64,000 nt of DNA from Pempheris klunzingeri (lineage: Eukaryota; Chordata; Actinopteri; Acropomatiformes; Pempheridae). Location: NCBI RefSeq assembly GCF_042242105.1, contig NC_092014.1, positions 3,639,874 through 3,703,873 of the forward strand, written 5' to 3'. This document shows positions 10,459 to 22,230 of this stretch, one piece after another. The notes under the pieces were generated by a model. It did not search any database. It saw only the letters and a list, made by a program, of their open reading frames with translations, and was not told where the DNA came from. Position 1 is the first letter of the stretch; every line of letters begins with the position of its first letter. A program made the position numbers and the translations under genes.

Positions 10459-13400
10459 ATGTCGATAGAAGACCCGTTTTTCGTTGTGAAGGGGTAAGAA
10501 ATGAACAAATTAAGACTTAAAACCTATAAGCGGCACCTCAGGCTAGTTTAAGAAAGTATACCTCCAAAGCTTAACTCCATAGTCGCTCTTGTTTTTCCCT
10601 TTAGGACAAAGTTAGTGAAGTGAAGTTAGCTCGGCGGCTAGCTGTAGCTAGCTAGCTAGCTAGCAGCGCCGAGACAGTCCCTGAGTCTCTGTTGATGTTT
10701 GTTCAGACTGAAAAGATTCGGCTCCGCCTCTCAATTATCTGTAAGATTTGTCTTTGTTTTATCTGGCTTTCGCTATAAAACACCTGGGGGGAGCTTCGGG
10801 GCTCTGCTGTCAGGCAGTTTACAAGGCGCTGCGAAGTTAGAGAGGGATGCGAAATGTAGCTTGTGTGTTTGTTTTGGTTAAACAAGGGGCGTAGCTGCGG
10901 GGCTCGGCTGAAAACACAGCCAGGTGTGGAGGGTGAGGCTGTGATAGCTAGCCGTTTCCGTGCTGTTAATGTTCTGTGTGCATGTGTGTGTGTGTCCAGG
11001 GAGGTGCAGAAGGCCCTCTCTCGGGCCCGGGGCCTGTTTGATAGATGGGAGGAACTGTTGCAGGATGGGACGCAGGTGAGCAGCCCTCCTCCTCCTCCTC
11101 CTCTTCCTCCACCTCAACAACATCACTGCAGAAATCACTGACCCCCAAACTATGAGCCACTGAGAGTCACCTGTAGGTGGATATTCTGTCCAGCCACACT
11201 GACTTTACCCACTCCTAAAGCATCTAAACCTGAATCTGCGGTGGTTAAGAAAGCTCAATGCACATGTTTCAAATTCAGAAATTAAAACTAAGCACTGCAA
11301 ATAGAAGAACACATGGCACAAGGGAGACACTTTGACCGATCTGACAACACACAGGTGGCACAAATAAACATTCTGCGGACATGGGAGCGTTGGAAATTGT
11401 TCACAACACAACAAAAGTTTTTGGAAGACAGTAAAAACACAGCTCATGAAAGGTGTGAGAAATCTGAGTGAGCTGTGTTTTAGTGTCCTGACGGCACAGA
11501 TCCTGTATTATTGCAGATACAGGCTACATACAAAGAACTGACCTCATACTAACTTAGTTTTGCTTCTTTTGCCTGAATTTGCAGTGTGTTTCTTTATGTA
11601 ACGTATGTTGCTTCTTTTACTTGTGTTGTTTTAGTTGTTTGCAGTGTTTTGCTAATGCGATGTGTGCATCGTCAAAGTGGTGAAGATCTTTTGTTTGCTA
11701 TATACATTTATTTACATATATTTCGTTATCTCTACTTTGCATCATCGCACTTAGCCATCGGACAGGTCAGCCTCGGCATACGTGTGCATCAGACAAGAGG
11801 GAAACGTCTAAATCTGGCTGTGAATTCTTTCAAAGTGCATTTTTGACTTGTTTGGATCCTAACGCCTGATCTACCTTCATGCATTTAGTCACACTCAAAC
11901 GCGTCACTGAACAAAGGCAAAGATTGTCACTATCAAATCACTTCTCAATTCTTAAATCAATCACAATAAATCCTAATACATCTCCCAAACTCAAAAAGCC
12001 TTTTTGAAGTCTCGACCTAAGGCAGCATAGCAACCACCTTGTAGCATTGTTGTAGCATTAGTTTAGCATGGTAGTAAATTACAACATACACAGGAAATAC
12101 AAGAAGAAAAGCTTTAAAACCAGCCAAATTCATTAAACATCACATTAGTGCCGTGCGACTGCTCGATTCATTGCACTCAAAACTATTTAAAACAGATGAA
12201 ATGCAATAGGATGATATTCTGAATTTAATTTCAAAACATCTGTTCTAAATTTCTCGTCGTCGTTCATAGAAAAAAACTATTTTCCAAGAGTGCTGCTTGT
12301 GTAATGCTCACATTATATCAGTTAGTTGTTTTTGATGCACGAGTGTATTAACTTTAGAGGATGTAAAACAGCATTCCTGTGTTTATAATAATGTGCAGTA
12401 GCAGCAAATGGTGTTGCAACTGCCTCTTAAAATCTATAATTTTTCAAATACAGTATTTTTCCTCCTTGGTGCTGTTGAGTAATATGTGCTTGCACATTTC
12501 ATTCCCTACTAAGACGGCTAAAGTCCTACATGTAAACCAGCTCTGGCAGCATGCCTCTCTATGTGAGGACTTTGCTTGCAGTGCTTATAGCCTGATGTCA
12601 TACTCCTGGATCACCACCCACATCTCTAGTTTTTTGTTAGCAGGAAATAGTGACAACGAAATGGCTTCTCTGGTGAGCGCTGTGGTTGGAATGATGATGA
12701 AATCTGCCCCCACAGAGTAGCACGCTTATATCGCATGTATAGTGAGCGAGTGTCTGTTGGTTTCTGTGGTCTCAGGTAAGTCGTGATGAGCTGGACTGGA
12801 GTACCAACGAACTGAGGAACTGCCTGAGGGCCATAGACTGGGACCTGGAGGACCTCAGCGAAACCATCAGTATCCTTGGAGCAGGAAAAAACATCTTTCC
12901 GTCATGGTCACAGCCCGTGTCTTCACATGACCTTCAGTATTTTTAAAACAAACAGATGCTTTGTGCCACTCTCTCTCACCCCCACGTCTCTCTCCAGTCA
13001 CGAAGGAGATTTTAAAGACCAGAAACATTCAAAGACTCAAATCATTGTCTTTAATAGAGCAGTACTTGATTATCTATATTTATTTATTTGACACACATTT
13101 GCTTCCTTGGTCAAGGACAAACTGTCACAGTGAAAGTCTTTGTTATTTAAGAGGGTATAGGCAGAAACTCAGAGGAAGAGGAAAGAAAACACTACCTGCT
13201 AAATGTTTACAGAAATTCATTATATTGGCCTAAATGGTGTGAATATTTGATCTGAGTACAATATATAACCAATTAGTGAACCACATTCCTGCTCACAGTT
13301 GTCAGATAGGGCTAAACTATATACTATATTTTACTCTATATTAGCTCTGAATACCACAGTGAAAGTGTGAAGTGCCTACATACTGAGACAGAAAGGGAAT

Positions 13401-16400
13401 GTAGGCACTACAATAAAAGATCAATCTTAAACTGTGGAAACAGCGGCTGACCTTCTGAACCTTTCCATCATATCACACCACCTTAATCATTCATTCATAT
13501 GGAGTTTGCCCAGTTGTCATGAAATTGTCCAGCCAAAGAGTCAATTGCTGTATAAACTGTTTGAAGTGATTGCATGGACGTAAGAAAGTGTCATAAAACA
13601 TCATCTTTAATAGAGCAAACTCTTAAAGCACAGGAGAGAGCACAATGTGTTACTGGGCTGTAACTCTTCATACTATAAATCAGAGGATGCACGATCCACT
13701 AACAAGTGAAACTGGTTTTAATTTTGCAACAGTGGGAGTGATGGAGTGATTAAGCAGTTAAAAAAACACTGATCAGTCTGTTCCGTGTTTTATCTGGATG
13801 TGTGCTTCCTTGTGACGTGAAATTACAGGTAAAGAAAGGTAATCAGATTACATTAAAGGGATACTCATGTATACTTTCTCTTTCAAACCTATTGGTCTCC
13901 TTAAACTGTAACAGTTCTCGTTAATAAGGGCGTTAAAAAGTGTTTTTAACTTGTGCTGCAGAGTTTTCTTGTTGGGTCCTTAACTCACTCAGATATTGTG
14001 GAGTCGAATCCAGGGAAGTTCAAACTCAGTGACGATGAACTGCAGGAGAGGAGAGAGTTTGTGGAGCGGACCAGACAATCTGTCCAGGTAAACCTCATCA
14101 AGTCATTTTTCTAATATTCTATGTTTCTGACATATCTGTGTATTGTAATTGTGTTCTATGAGTGAAAAAAGATGAGGAGCCTTAATTTGCCGGGTTTGTA
14201 ATGAGCCGGATTGCTGAAGGAAAAAAAAAAAGAGTGATGGACAGATAAATGTTATTGATCGGTAGGAGTTTATCGTGGATATGCTGATGTCGGCGTGTTT
14301 GCAGCACAAATGTAAAATGTTAGATGTCAGTACATAACTTGGTCCCAGTTCTTTAATAAACAAATGTAAGGGATCCTTAACAAAGTCCCTATATGTAATT
14401 TTGCTCTAATTTCTTATTTATATTTCTAAATGGAAAAGGTTGTGTAGGTTTTTATCAGTTTGTCCCACACCAGCCTGCACAGTCAGCGGCTGACTGCCCG
14501 TATTTTGTCCTTGTTAGAAAAGGGCAAAACAAATGTTTGCCATGTGTTTGTACTGTAAAAGTAAAACACTAACTAATGCAGCTCAGCCGTTGTCTAATCA
14601 TCTGAAATGTTATATATGAGCTTTACCTCTGCACAGAACTTGGATGTTTTATTTTGAAAAGAGTAACCAGTGGTAACAAGTGGCCTTGTTGGAAGAGAGA
14701 CAGTTTGGCAGCTTAAGTGTTTCTAATAAAGTCCACAGACGACAGCCAGTGTGGAACAGCAGCTAAAGCAGCAGCTAAAGCAGCTAAAGCAGCTAAAGCA
14801 GCTCCCACAGCTGAAGCTCTGACTAACTTGTGTGTTTTCACTGCAGGGAGACATGTAATTGATTACCCATCAGTACCTGTCAGCTCGTACGCCCTCAATG
14901 CAGCTGTCAAGCTCCCGCCTTGGCTGAAGTGAATCAATGTCCATGCTGGAAGCAGAATGGAAAATATGAGTCAGTTTCTAATACACGCGTCTTGCAGGCA
15001 AAGGTGCCATCCTTAAAATAGACTGAATAGAATTGAGTCATCTGAGCCAAACAAAAGACTCTCAGACAGCAGAAGGTCTCATTAACGAAGCTGTCTGCTC
15101 TGAGCCGGGATTCATAAGTGATTTATTATTTTTTTTTTAGCTCTGGTTGTGAAATATTGTGGAGTTAGACTTGAAAATCATTTTCGTGTGTGTGTGTGTG
15201 TGTGTGTGTGTGTTTAGGAGATGAAGGAGCAGTTGTCCAGCCCCTCTGCTGTGGCTCAGGCAGAGAAGAAGAACAGACAGGTTGGTGGATGTTTAAACAC
15301 ACACAAAGAGTACAAACACAACACAGACACACACATCAGTGGGTAAAATGTAATGAATCAGAGTTTCACGGTCTAAATTCTGCGGCTCCCCGAGGTTTGC
15401 TGGTTAGAAACGAGCTTTCTTTGCATCACGAATCGAACATCTTCAACCACAACTCAACTCTGAAAGTATTTCATAAACAACAGAGCTGGGCTTCATCTGT
15501 ACGGTGGCCATTTTAGGACATCTCAGGCTCCCCATCACACGTTTAGACTAGCGTGTAAACATGCGTAGTTTTAGTTCGAAAAAAAAAAAGCCGGTTACTC
15601 ATAAGTACTAAGTTCCTTATCTCAGTTTTTGACAGCTTGACTGGTTCAGTTGTAGCTTCTCTTAACTCACACACACACTCCAGCTCGGTGTGTTGTGTTT
15701 CCCTCCGACACATTTCCATCTGATACACAAAACAAAACTATGACAGCAGCTTGTGATTTGGAAAGTGCTGTGGTCAATAGCAGCTGCAGAGCTCTAGTAA
15801 ACCGTCTCGCAACTCACGTCGTTTAAAGCCGCAAGCCGACTTTTCCAGCTACTAGAACACAATAAACACGCACCCTTTTTCTTCCTTGTTGGGTGTGTGT
15901 TTGTCCAGGCTCTGCTGACTTCATCTGGGCAGGACAGGTCAACAGGACTGGAGGCTCACATGGTGTCGGCAAACTCCAGATATATCCAGGAGCAACAGGA
16001 ACAACAACAGGTAAAGACGGAAAAGAAAAAACAGTCCAAAGAAACAAAGACGAGGTGGAAACAAAAACTGGGATGTGATTAGAAGTAAGGAAAAGGACAG
16101 AGGGGTGGAAAAATGTTAATAACTGACACATCATGCAAAATTTACACATCCTATATGAGAGCATCCTGATTCAAGACTTATGACGGTACGTTCGTTGTTA
16201 TTACGCCAGCAGATGATGAGGAAGGTTCGATCAAAGCATCACAACAATAGAACTTGAGCACGGAGAGTGCAGGATTCCCGCTGTGGCCCCTTTTATAGAG
16301 ACGAAGTAGACGAGGTCTTTATTTGCTTTACAGTACAAGCGTCCCGCTGTGAGAGATGTGGAAGGCGTTTAAATATACGTGCAAAGTTTATTTTCAGTGT

Positions 16401-19035
16401 CAGTGTCGGTTTGTGTTTCCTGTGGTGTTGAATGATGAAAACGGTGCCTCCACACATCCTGTGTCAGGTTGTGGTTTTAGCAGGAGAAAACAAAAACATT
16501 GTGCGCCTGTTCACACCTTTTGATTTAACGATAAAAGAGTTATTTTGGTTCTGGGGTTTCATCAGCTCTACTTTCGGTGTGTGTGGTGCTCTTTTTAATG
16601 GTAGAATGAGTAGGATCTTCCCCGAGGAAACAGATTCATACAAAAATAATCCCACTCAGTCATCATTTATGACCCACTAGAAGTGTGTGGCGCTGTCAGA
16701 GACCCTGCCGCCCTCTGCCTCTTTGCTGTGTCAGGGAAGTTTGTGGACATCAGCCCCGGGGCAGAGGGTGTGTAGCTCCTGGCCAATGAGAGCGCACAGG
16801 CCAGATTACAAGCACGCATCCAAGAGGAAGCTGCAAAAACGGCAGAAAGGACGCCGAAAAAAATAGCGAGACGAAGCGCCAGGCTCGTTTTGAAACCAGG
16901 AGGAAGCTGGCAAGCGGCCTTAACCTCACTGTGGTTAGTTTAGCCACTACTGACAAACCCTGCTGCCTCTTCTATCAATGCAATATGGACAGGATTTAAA
17001 ACCATGTTTGGGGGTAAACAGGACGTTATGGGTAATATTTACATTTTCTGAGGATGAAGAGTAACTCTGAGTGTGTGTGTGTGTGTGTGTGCCCCCAGCT
17101 GATCATGGAGGAGCAGGATGAGCAGCTGGAGTTGGTGTCCGGGAGCATCCGAGTCCTCAAAGACATGTCGGGACGCATCGGGGACGAGCTCGACGAGCAG
17201 GCTGTGTGAGTGTGCAGGGTTTTTTTTTTTTTTTTTTGTCTCAACAAGCACTTTGAAGATGTCACACCACTGTTTCCTCTATTTTCTGACCCATTACTGA
17301 TGAAGGGATGGATTGATTTAAGGAAGGGGGAGTCCAGGTTCCAAATCCAGGTTTGAATGATTAAAAATATATGATGATTAAACACAATGATCATAAGATT
17401 AAGTGCATCTTTCACCGTGGCATAACAGACAGGAGGAGATATGTATTAAAGTATTAAATAGAAACAACATGATATACAGATAATGGGGGAATGTCCACGT
17501 ACTGTCTTCTGCTGACAGAAAAAAATAAAAGTCAGCCATCGTAACTAAAGCAGCAATAAGTAGAGCAGCTAAGTAATCAGAGTGTTAAGAGCCAGATCTG
17601 AATAATTTTCAGTGGCTGCTTTGGAGATAATTTCCAGTATTTTTATTTTAAGGCTTTTTTTATTATTAAATATTCTGTAGAGATAAAGTGAAGTCTATAT
17701 TTTGGTCTAAATGGTCCCATAAATGTTAAGATAAACCTGAGACTGCCCAGGATGTGGATTCAGTCAACAGAAGTGTCAGATCAGACTTTCACTCTTCAGG
17801 AAGAGGATGATTTTGTCTCCAGAGACTTAACACAGAGGGCCGAGCAGGAGAGACTCACTCAGCGGTGTGTGCAAACAGTGACTTACAGTAAATCACTTAA
17901 GTGTCTCTGCTGCCTGCAGACCTCCTCCTCTTTAAAGCAGCTCCTTTTAAATGACCCCTAGAACTTTCCTCTAGCACCACCCGCAGGACAAACGTAACAT
18001 CATATCCATTTCAATCAATAATTGAAAAGTTAAACAGCAGTTTAGAAGTTTAGTCCTGTCCTGGATCATTCAGACGCCCAGACGATGTTTCTTCTCTCCT
18101 CATGATGTCCTTCAGAGCTGTAAATGTCTGCAGCAGACAAACTTGGACTTTGTTTTAGTAAAGTTACATTTTGTGTGAAAATGACCGAGCGCCTCTCTCG
18201 TCGCTCAGCATGCTGGGGGACTTTGGAGACGAGATGGACCAGACATCGTCCCGCATGGACTCGGTCCTGAAGAAGCTGGAGAAGGTGTCTCACATGACCA
18301 GCAGTAAGTTCCCTCTCACCAACAGAATCACTGACTGTGTCACTCTTGATAAAAGCTGAAGTGCTGTTTCCAAACTTTTAGCAAATTAACTTGTGAGTCT
18401 CTAAACTAATCAGAAGCAGAACACAAAAGAAAATATGCTACCACAGTAATTAGTAATTAGTAATGGTTTGAAGGACTTCTTTGAACGCACAATATGTACA
18501 ATTTTGCCAGATTCCAAAAACCAATTATTTCCATAGTCACTTTTGCCAACGCTTTTTTTTTTGTTTCTGATTGAAACTGAAGTTGTTAATACAGAGGCAA
18601 TAATAGTGTCTTAGTAGAAACACACTGAGCGTCCCAATTCACTCCACCACTAGTCGATCCTGCACTCATTCAGATTGTAGGCAAATTTTATTTTGGTTTT
18701 GAGTATCAATTTGACGCTAACTCGGCTAAATATGGAGCTTCAGTCAGCTGCTGGGTTAGCTTAGCTTAGCTTAGCTTAGCTTAGCTTGGTTCTTTCCTAA
18801 AAGGTTAAAAAAAAATCAGCAAGGAATCACAAGAAAGCAAAAAATGTGAAGCTATTTTAGTAACCTCTCTAATCTTCCATGTTGATCCCTAAAGAATCGG
18901 CACGTTAATGAAGAATGCTTTGAGTGTAAGAGTGTCTCCTTCCTGCTGTGCTCCTCAGGTCGGAGACAGTGGTGTGCCATCGGCGTGCTGGTCACCATCA
19001 TGATCGTGGTCCTCATCCTCTTCTTCGCTCTCTGA
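10459..19035 (+). CDS. stx10: Syntaxin-10 (Qc-SNARE of the syntaxin-6 family)
   Basis: Tail-anchored SNARE of the trans-Golgi/endosome system, by family knowledge. Coding exons: 10459-10493, 11000-11075, 12776-12869, 13993-14087, 15218-15280, 15909-16010, 17099-17205, 18209-18303, 18959-19035. They sum to 744 nt and 247 residues (human STX10 is 249), all phases join, and all introns are GT-AG. The start [12 protein letters not shown] matches the family start. Residues about 5-105 form the N-terminal helical bundle, with the WSTNELRN and WDLEDL signatures. The SNARE motif spans about 150-220, with the zero-layer glutamine predicted at Q189 (GDELDEQAV). RRQWCA precedes a C-terminal membrane anchor at about 229-247. 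[14 protein letters not shown] and [12 protein letters not shown] favour STX10 over STX6, and the IER2-NACC1 neighbourhood agrees. Intron 3 looks U12-type, and three acceptors follow TG repeats. STX10 is missing in mouse, so retention here is of note. Confidence 0.95.
10630..10673. other. Inverted repeat in stx10 intron 1
   Basis: CTCGGCG (10630-10636) and CGCCGAG (10667-10673) flank a run of GCTAGC palindromes, so a hairpin could form. It lies in intron 1, and no function is implied. Confidence 0.6.
12870..13992 (+). other. stx10: U12-type (minor spliceosome) intron 3 of stx10
   Basis: The donor is GTATCCTTGG, matching all eight positions of the GT-form U12 consensus. Near the 3' end, TCCTTAACT (13977-13985) matches the U12 branch-site consensus, with the likely branch A about 8-9 bases before the terminal AG at 13991-13992. 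The intron is phase 1 and splits the Asn69 codon. It is 1123 bases long and contains copy B of the duplicated segment. Confidence 0.85.
13123..13581. repeat. Duplicated segment, copy B (inside stx10 intron 3)
   Basis: Same block order as copy A at 9533-10101, with small deletions such as loss of part of the CATT run. It is bracketed by a 14-base direct repeat, TCTTTAATAGAGCA, at 13048-13061 and 13604-13617. Just beyond its right end, 13582-13607 resembles the sequence lying left of copy A (9506-9531). Confidence 0.85.
14757..14802. repeat. CAGCTAAAG short tandem repeat in stx10 intron 4
   Basis: Four to five imperfect 9- to 12-base units built from CAGCTAAAG. Intronic. The reading frame through it (AAKAAKAAK) is a by-product. 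Confidence 0.85.
18752..18787. repeat. (TTAGC)n pentanucleotide repeat in stx10 intron 8
   Basis: About seven TTAGC units. This is not a vertebrate telomeric repeat, which would be TTAGGG. Confidence 0.9.
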
Positions 19036-22000
19036 TGACGGCGACCTCCGACCCCTCCAATGTGTTTTGCAGTGTGCCTCCCTGTCAGGACGGACAGACA
19101 GACGGATGGACGGACATGTACAGGAAAGAGGGACTCGTCTCTCCTCCTCCTCCTCCTCCTCCTCCCCCTCCCGTCCCTTTCTTTCTTCACACGGAGGAGA
19201 AACTGGTGACCTGCAGAGAGAAGTTAGGATATAATCCTCCTCCTCTCTGCTTTTAATGAGGAAAACTGGCCTGCTGGTGTCTGTCAGCAGACACAGACAC
19301 CAGCAGAGAGCCAGAGGAGCCGAACACGGAGAGAAACCCGGGTTGTGTCGTGTATTTCATACTGGTGCATTCTGGTTATTGTTGGTAATCACGGTACTGA
19401 AGGCGGCGGTGGGGGGGAGGGCTGCTGCTGCTGCTGCTGCTGCTGTCGGGTTAAAAACACAAATCTGCACAAAGCTGTTGTCCCCTTCACCAGGATTTAA
19501 ACTTTACACCCAGTGAGCATCACTACACATTGAAAAAAAGAGTTAGGAAACAAACCAGTCAGAACTTCTGCTGCACTCTGATGAACCACAGTCGATCTGT
19601 TGTGTGAGCAAATACTCACAAAATAGAGATTTTAGTTTCAAGCTTGATAGCTTAGAAATGAATTTTTTAGCGTTTCTAAACTCTGTGTCACAGAGAGCAG
19701 CAAATGTGACACTGATTTCAGTTTGCTGTGACTTTCTTTCTTTTTTTTTTAAAGTTATCTTTGTTGGACACTGATAAAAACGCATCTATTAGCTGTTAAA
19801 TTGAGAGAAATGCAGTCATTTGTGTCTTAAGCCAACAGAAGCAGCGTGGGAGGGAGGAGACGGGGGTTTCTCCGTGCTGCCTTAAATATATTTTTATATT
19901 GTAATACGCGCAGTATGTTTATGTGCCTACATGTGAATCAGAGCGGGAACAACCGAGCACCAGTCATCGGCTGAAATCGGGAGAACGGGCCGCCGCAGTT
20001 GGCCACAGGTCTTCTGCTGGTTTTCCTTCCCGTCCGACGCGACAGCAGCCGATTTCACTGATGAACACATTTGAGAGAGGAGGGCAGAGTTAGTCACGTC
20101 TGAAATCAGCTGCTGTGGCGTTTGTGGTGAAAACAAACAAGACGTAGGCTCAGAGAAGGCAGAGACGGGGCTGCCTGTCTGTGCCTGAGACCAGATGCTG
20201 GTTTTGCTCCGCCGCCCGCTTCGTCAGATCCCCGTCGCTGTGGTCAGCGGAGGGAAATGGTTCATTTCCTGCCCTCGATTGTGATCCGTCTTGGTGAAGT
20301 GAAGTCAGGTGCCGCCGCCAGCCGGCTGAGCGCCACCGCAGGCGGTTAAGCACACGATTGGCTGAGGCTTTGTTACCCTCACTGGGTGGCGAGAGACACC
20401 CTCGGCTCAGAGCGAATGGGTTTGGCCGTCTTATTGAAAAGCTTGAGCTAATGAGAGGACTAACAGTTGCTGGGCAGGATGTCTCCCCCACGCAGCCCAG
20501 ATTTAAGCTTACAGCTCCCTCTGCTGGGGGCCGGGGGCCACGCTGGTGTCTTTGTGTCATGTCAGGTAACACTGCCCACGCTGGGGTGTGTTGCAGTGTT
20601 GCATAAATACAAACTATGATACTTTAAATGTGTGTGTAAATGAACAGGAGTCCTGTACAAAGGCTTCACGCAGACTCAGTCTTGTGTCTCATTTCTGATT
20701 TCTTTCACTTCTGTCACCGAGTAAAAGAGAAAACGATTCATTTAGCAGTTCAAGCAGTTTCTTTGGGTCAGAGGTCAGAAGTATCTAATGCAGGTCTCAG
20801 CTAATCTTATTCTCATGTGCTTTTACATGTACAAGCCCTCATTCCTTAAACACTTTAATGGGGAAAATTAACGGAGTACTTAAATGAAGCACTCCTGTGG
20901 TTTGTTATGGTAAAGGCACCGAAGGATCTGGAGCGTTCATCTACTTTTTCCTGTGAAGTTTAAGGCGGCTGAGTTTTTCTTTGGCTCGTCTCCAGGTTTG
21001 GTTTTAGGTAAGACTCGTTTTTAGGCTCTCTCATGTTTGTTTTACACCCCAAACAGAACGGCACACGTTCAGCGTGACATAACCAATCGCAGAAGTCACT
21101 GATATCTAGCAAATGTGATCAGTGAGTCCTTTCGGGGAGGGGGGGCCACAAACGGTACACAAAGCATCATCTTCACTTGCTTCTTTTAAAACAGAATGAA
21201 TCAAAGCCTTAAGATCGTGTTGATGTCAGCGGACTTGGTAAAATTCAGCAGAGCTTTCTGGGATTAAAGCAACATCATAGTTTACCTTAAAATAACAGCT
21301 TCAACACACTTTGATGTTACACTGACTCATGATAAATAAGTCATGTGGAGAATTGTGTCTCTTTCATTCCCCCCCCCACCCCGAACACCTGTTCTCTCTC
21401 CAAGTAACTTGGCCTAAGTGGGTACGAACTCCTGCGAGGAGTGTGTAACATTTACGGCAATGCGTCACACACCAGCCAGCAGCTATGGGTCTAATGGGAG
21501 AGAGGGGGGGGGGTGCAGATGTTCTCAGCTTTTGTTTGCTCTCCGGTCTGGTCTTGTGCCAAAAGTTTGTTCCCCTTTGGGAATCTTTGCTGCCCTTCGC
21601 CGCTGAATTAAATGTCCTGTAATCACCACGTGTGGCAGCAGAGGCCTCTGAAGCTGCTGCTCAGCACAAGGCGCCTCAGTCTCACTTTAAAAGGTGGATT
21701 TGGGAAACTGACCTCCGACCGGTTCAAAAGAAAACTGTTTTGACTGTAACCAAAGTGTTTCTGGTGCGGTAAAGAGGTGGATGTTGGGAGAATTTGAATG
21801 TGCAACATTTTGTACAGTACCGGCTGCCGTTGTGCCCTTTTAACGCCAAACAGCACGTGTCTGTGGTTTCACTGCCTCTGCCAAACAACAGCGGCTAAAC
21901 GCCACTGTTTGAGTCCCGGCTCTGTCGTTAGGTTTTGAAAAGCCTTTTCTCCTCGTACGCTACATGAAGAATAAGTGTTGTGCAGCAGCCGTAGCTGCTT

Positions 22001-22230
22001 TGCCAAAAAAAATCCATCTGCATAAAATGAATAGAAAGATTTCTTACTGGTACCTGGAGGTTTCTGGAAGTGTTGAGTGGGGATTTGAGTTTTATTAAAC
22101 CTGTTCAACATTAATGACTAAGGTGATTTTTCTTCTTTTTTTTAAATCATGTGTTGATCTGATTTTTTTTTTTTTTAAATGTATCTAAAACTTTTAAACA
22201 CGAATAAATCTCTGTTTAGACGTGTACAGC
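19036..22230 (+). other. stx10: Probable stx10 3' untranslated region
   Basis: No coding potential is recognised after the stop codon. A canonical AATAAA occurs at 22203-22208, followed by a GT-rich stretch. A second lies at 23144-23149 and could serve a longer form. Contents include a (GCT)n run near 19421-19444 and a G-rich tract. The extent is inferred from the polyadenylation signal only, and earlier non-canonical signals are possible. Confidence 0.45.
22203..22208 (+). terminator. stx10: Candidate stx10 polyadenylation signal
   Basis: AATAAA, followed within about 30 bases by a T/G-rich segment (TCTCTGTTTAGACGTGTAC). It would give a 3' untranslated region of about 3.2 kb. Confidence 0.45.
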
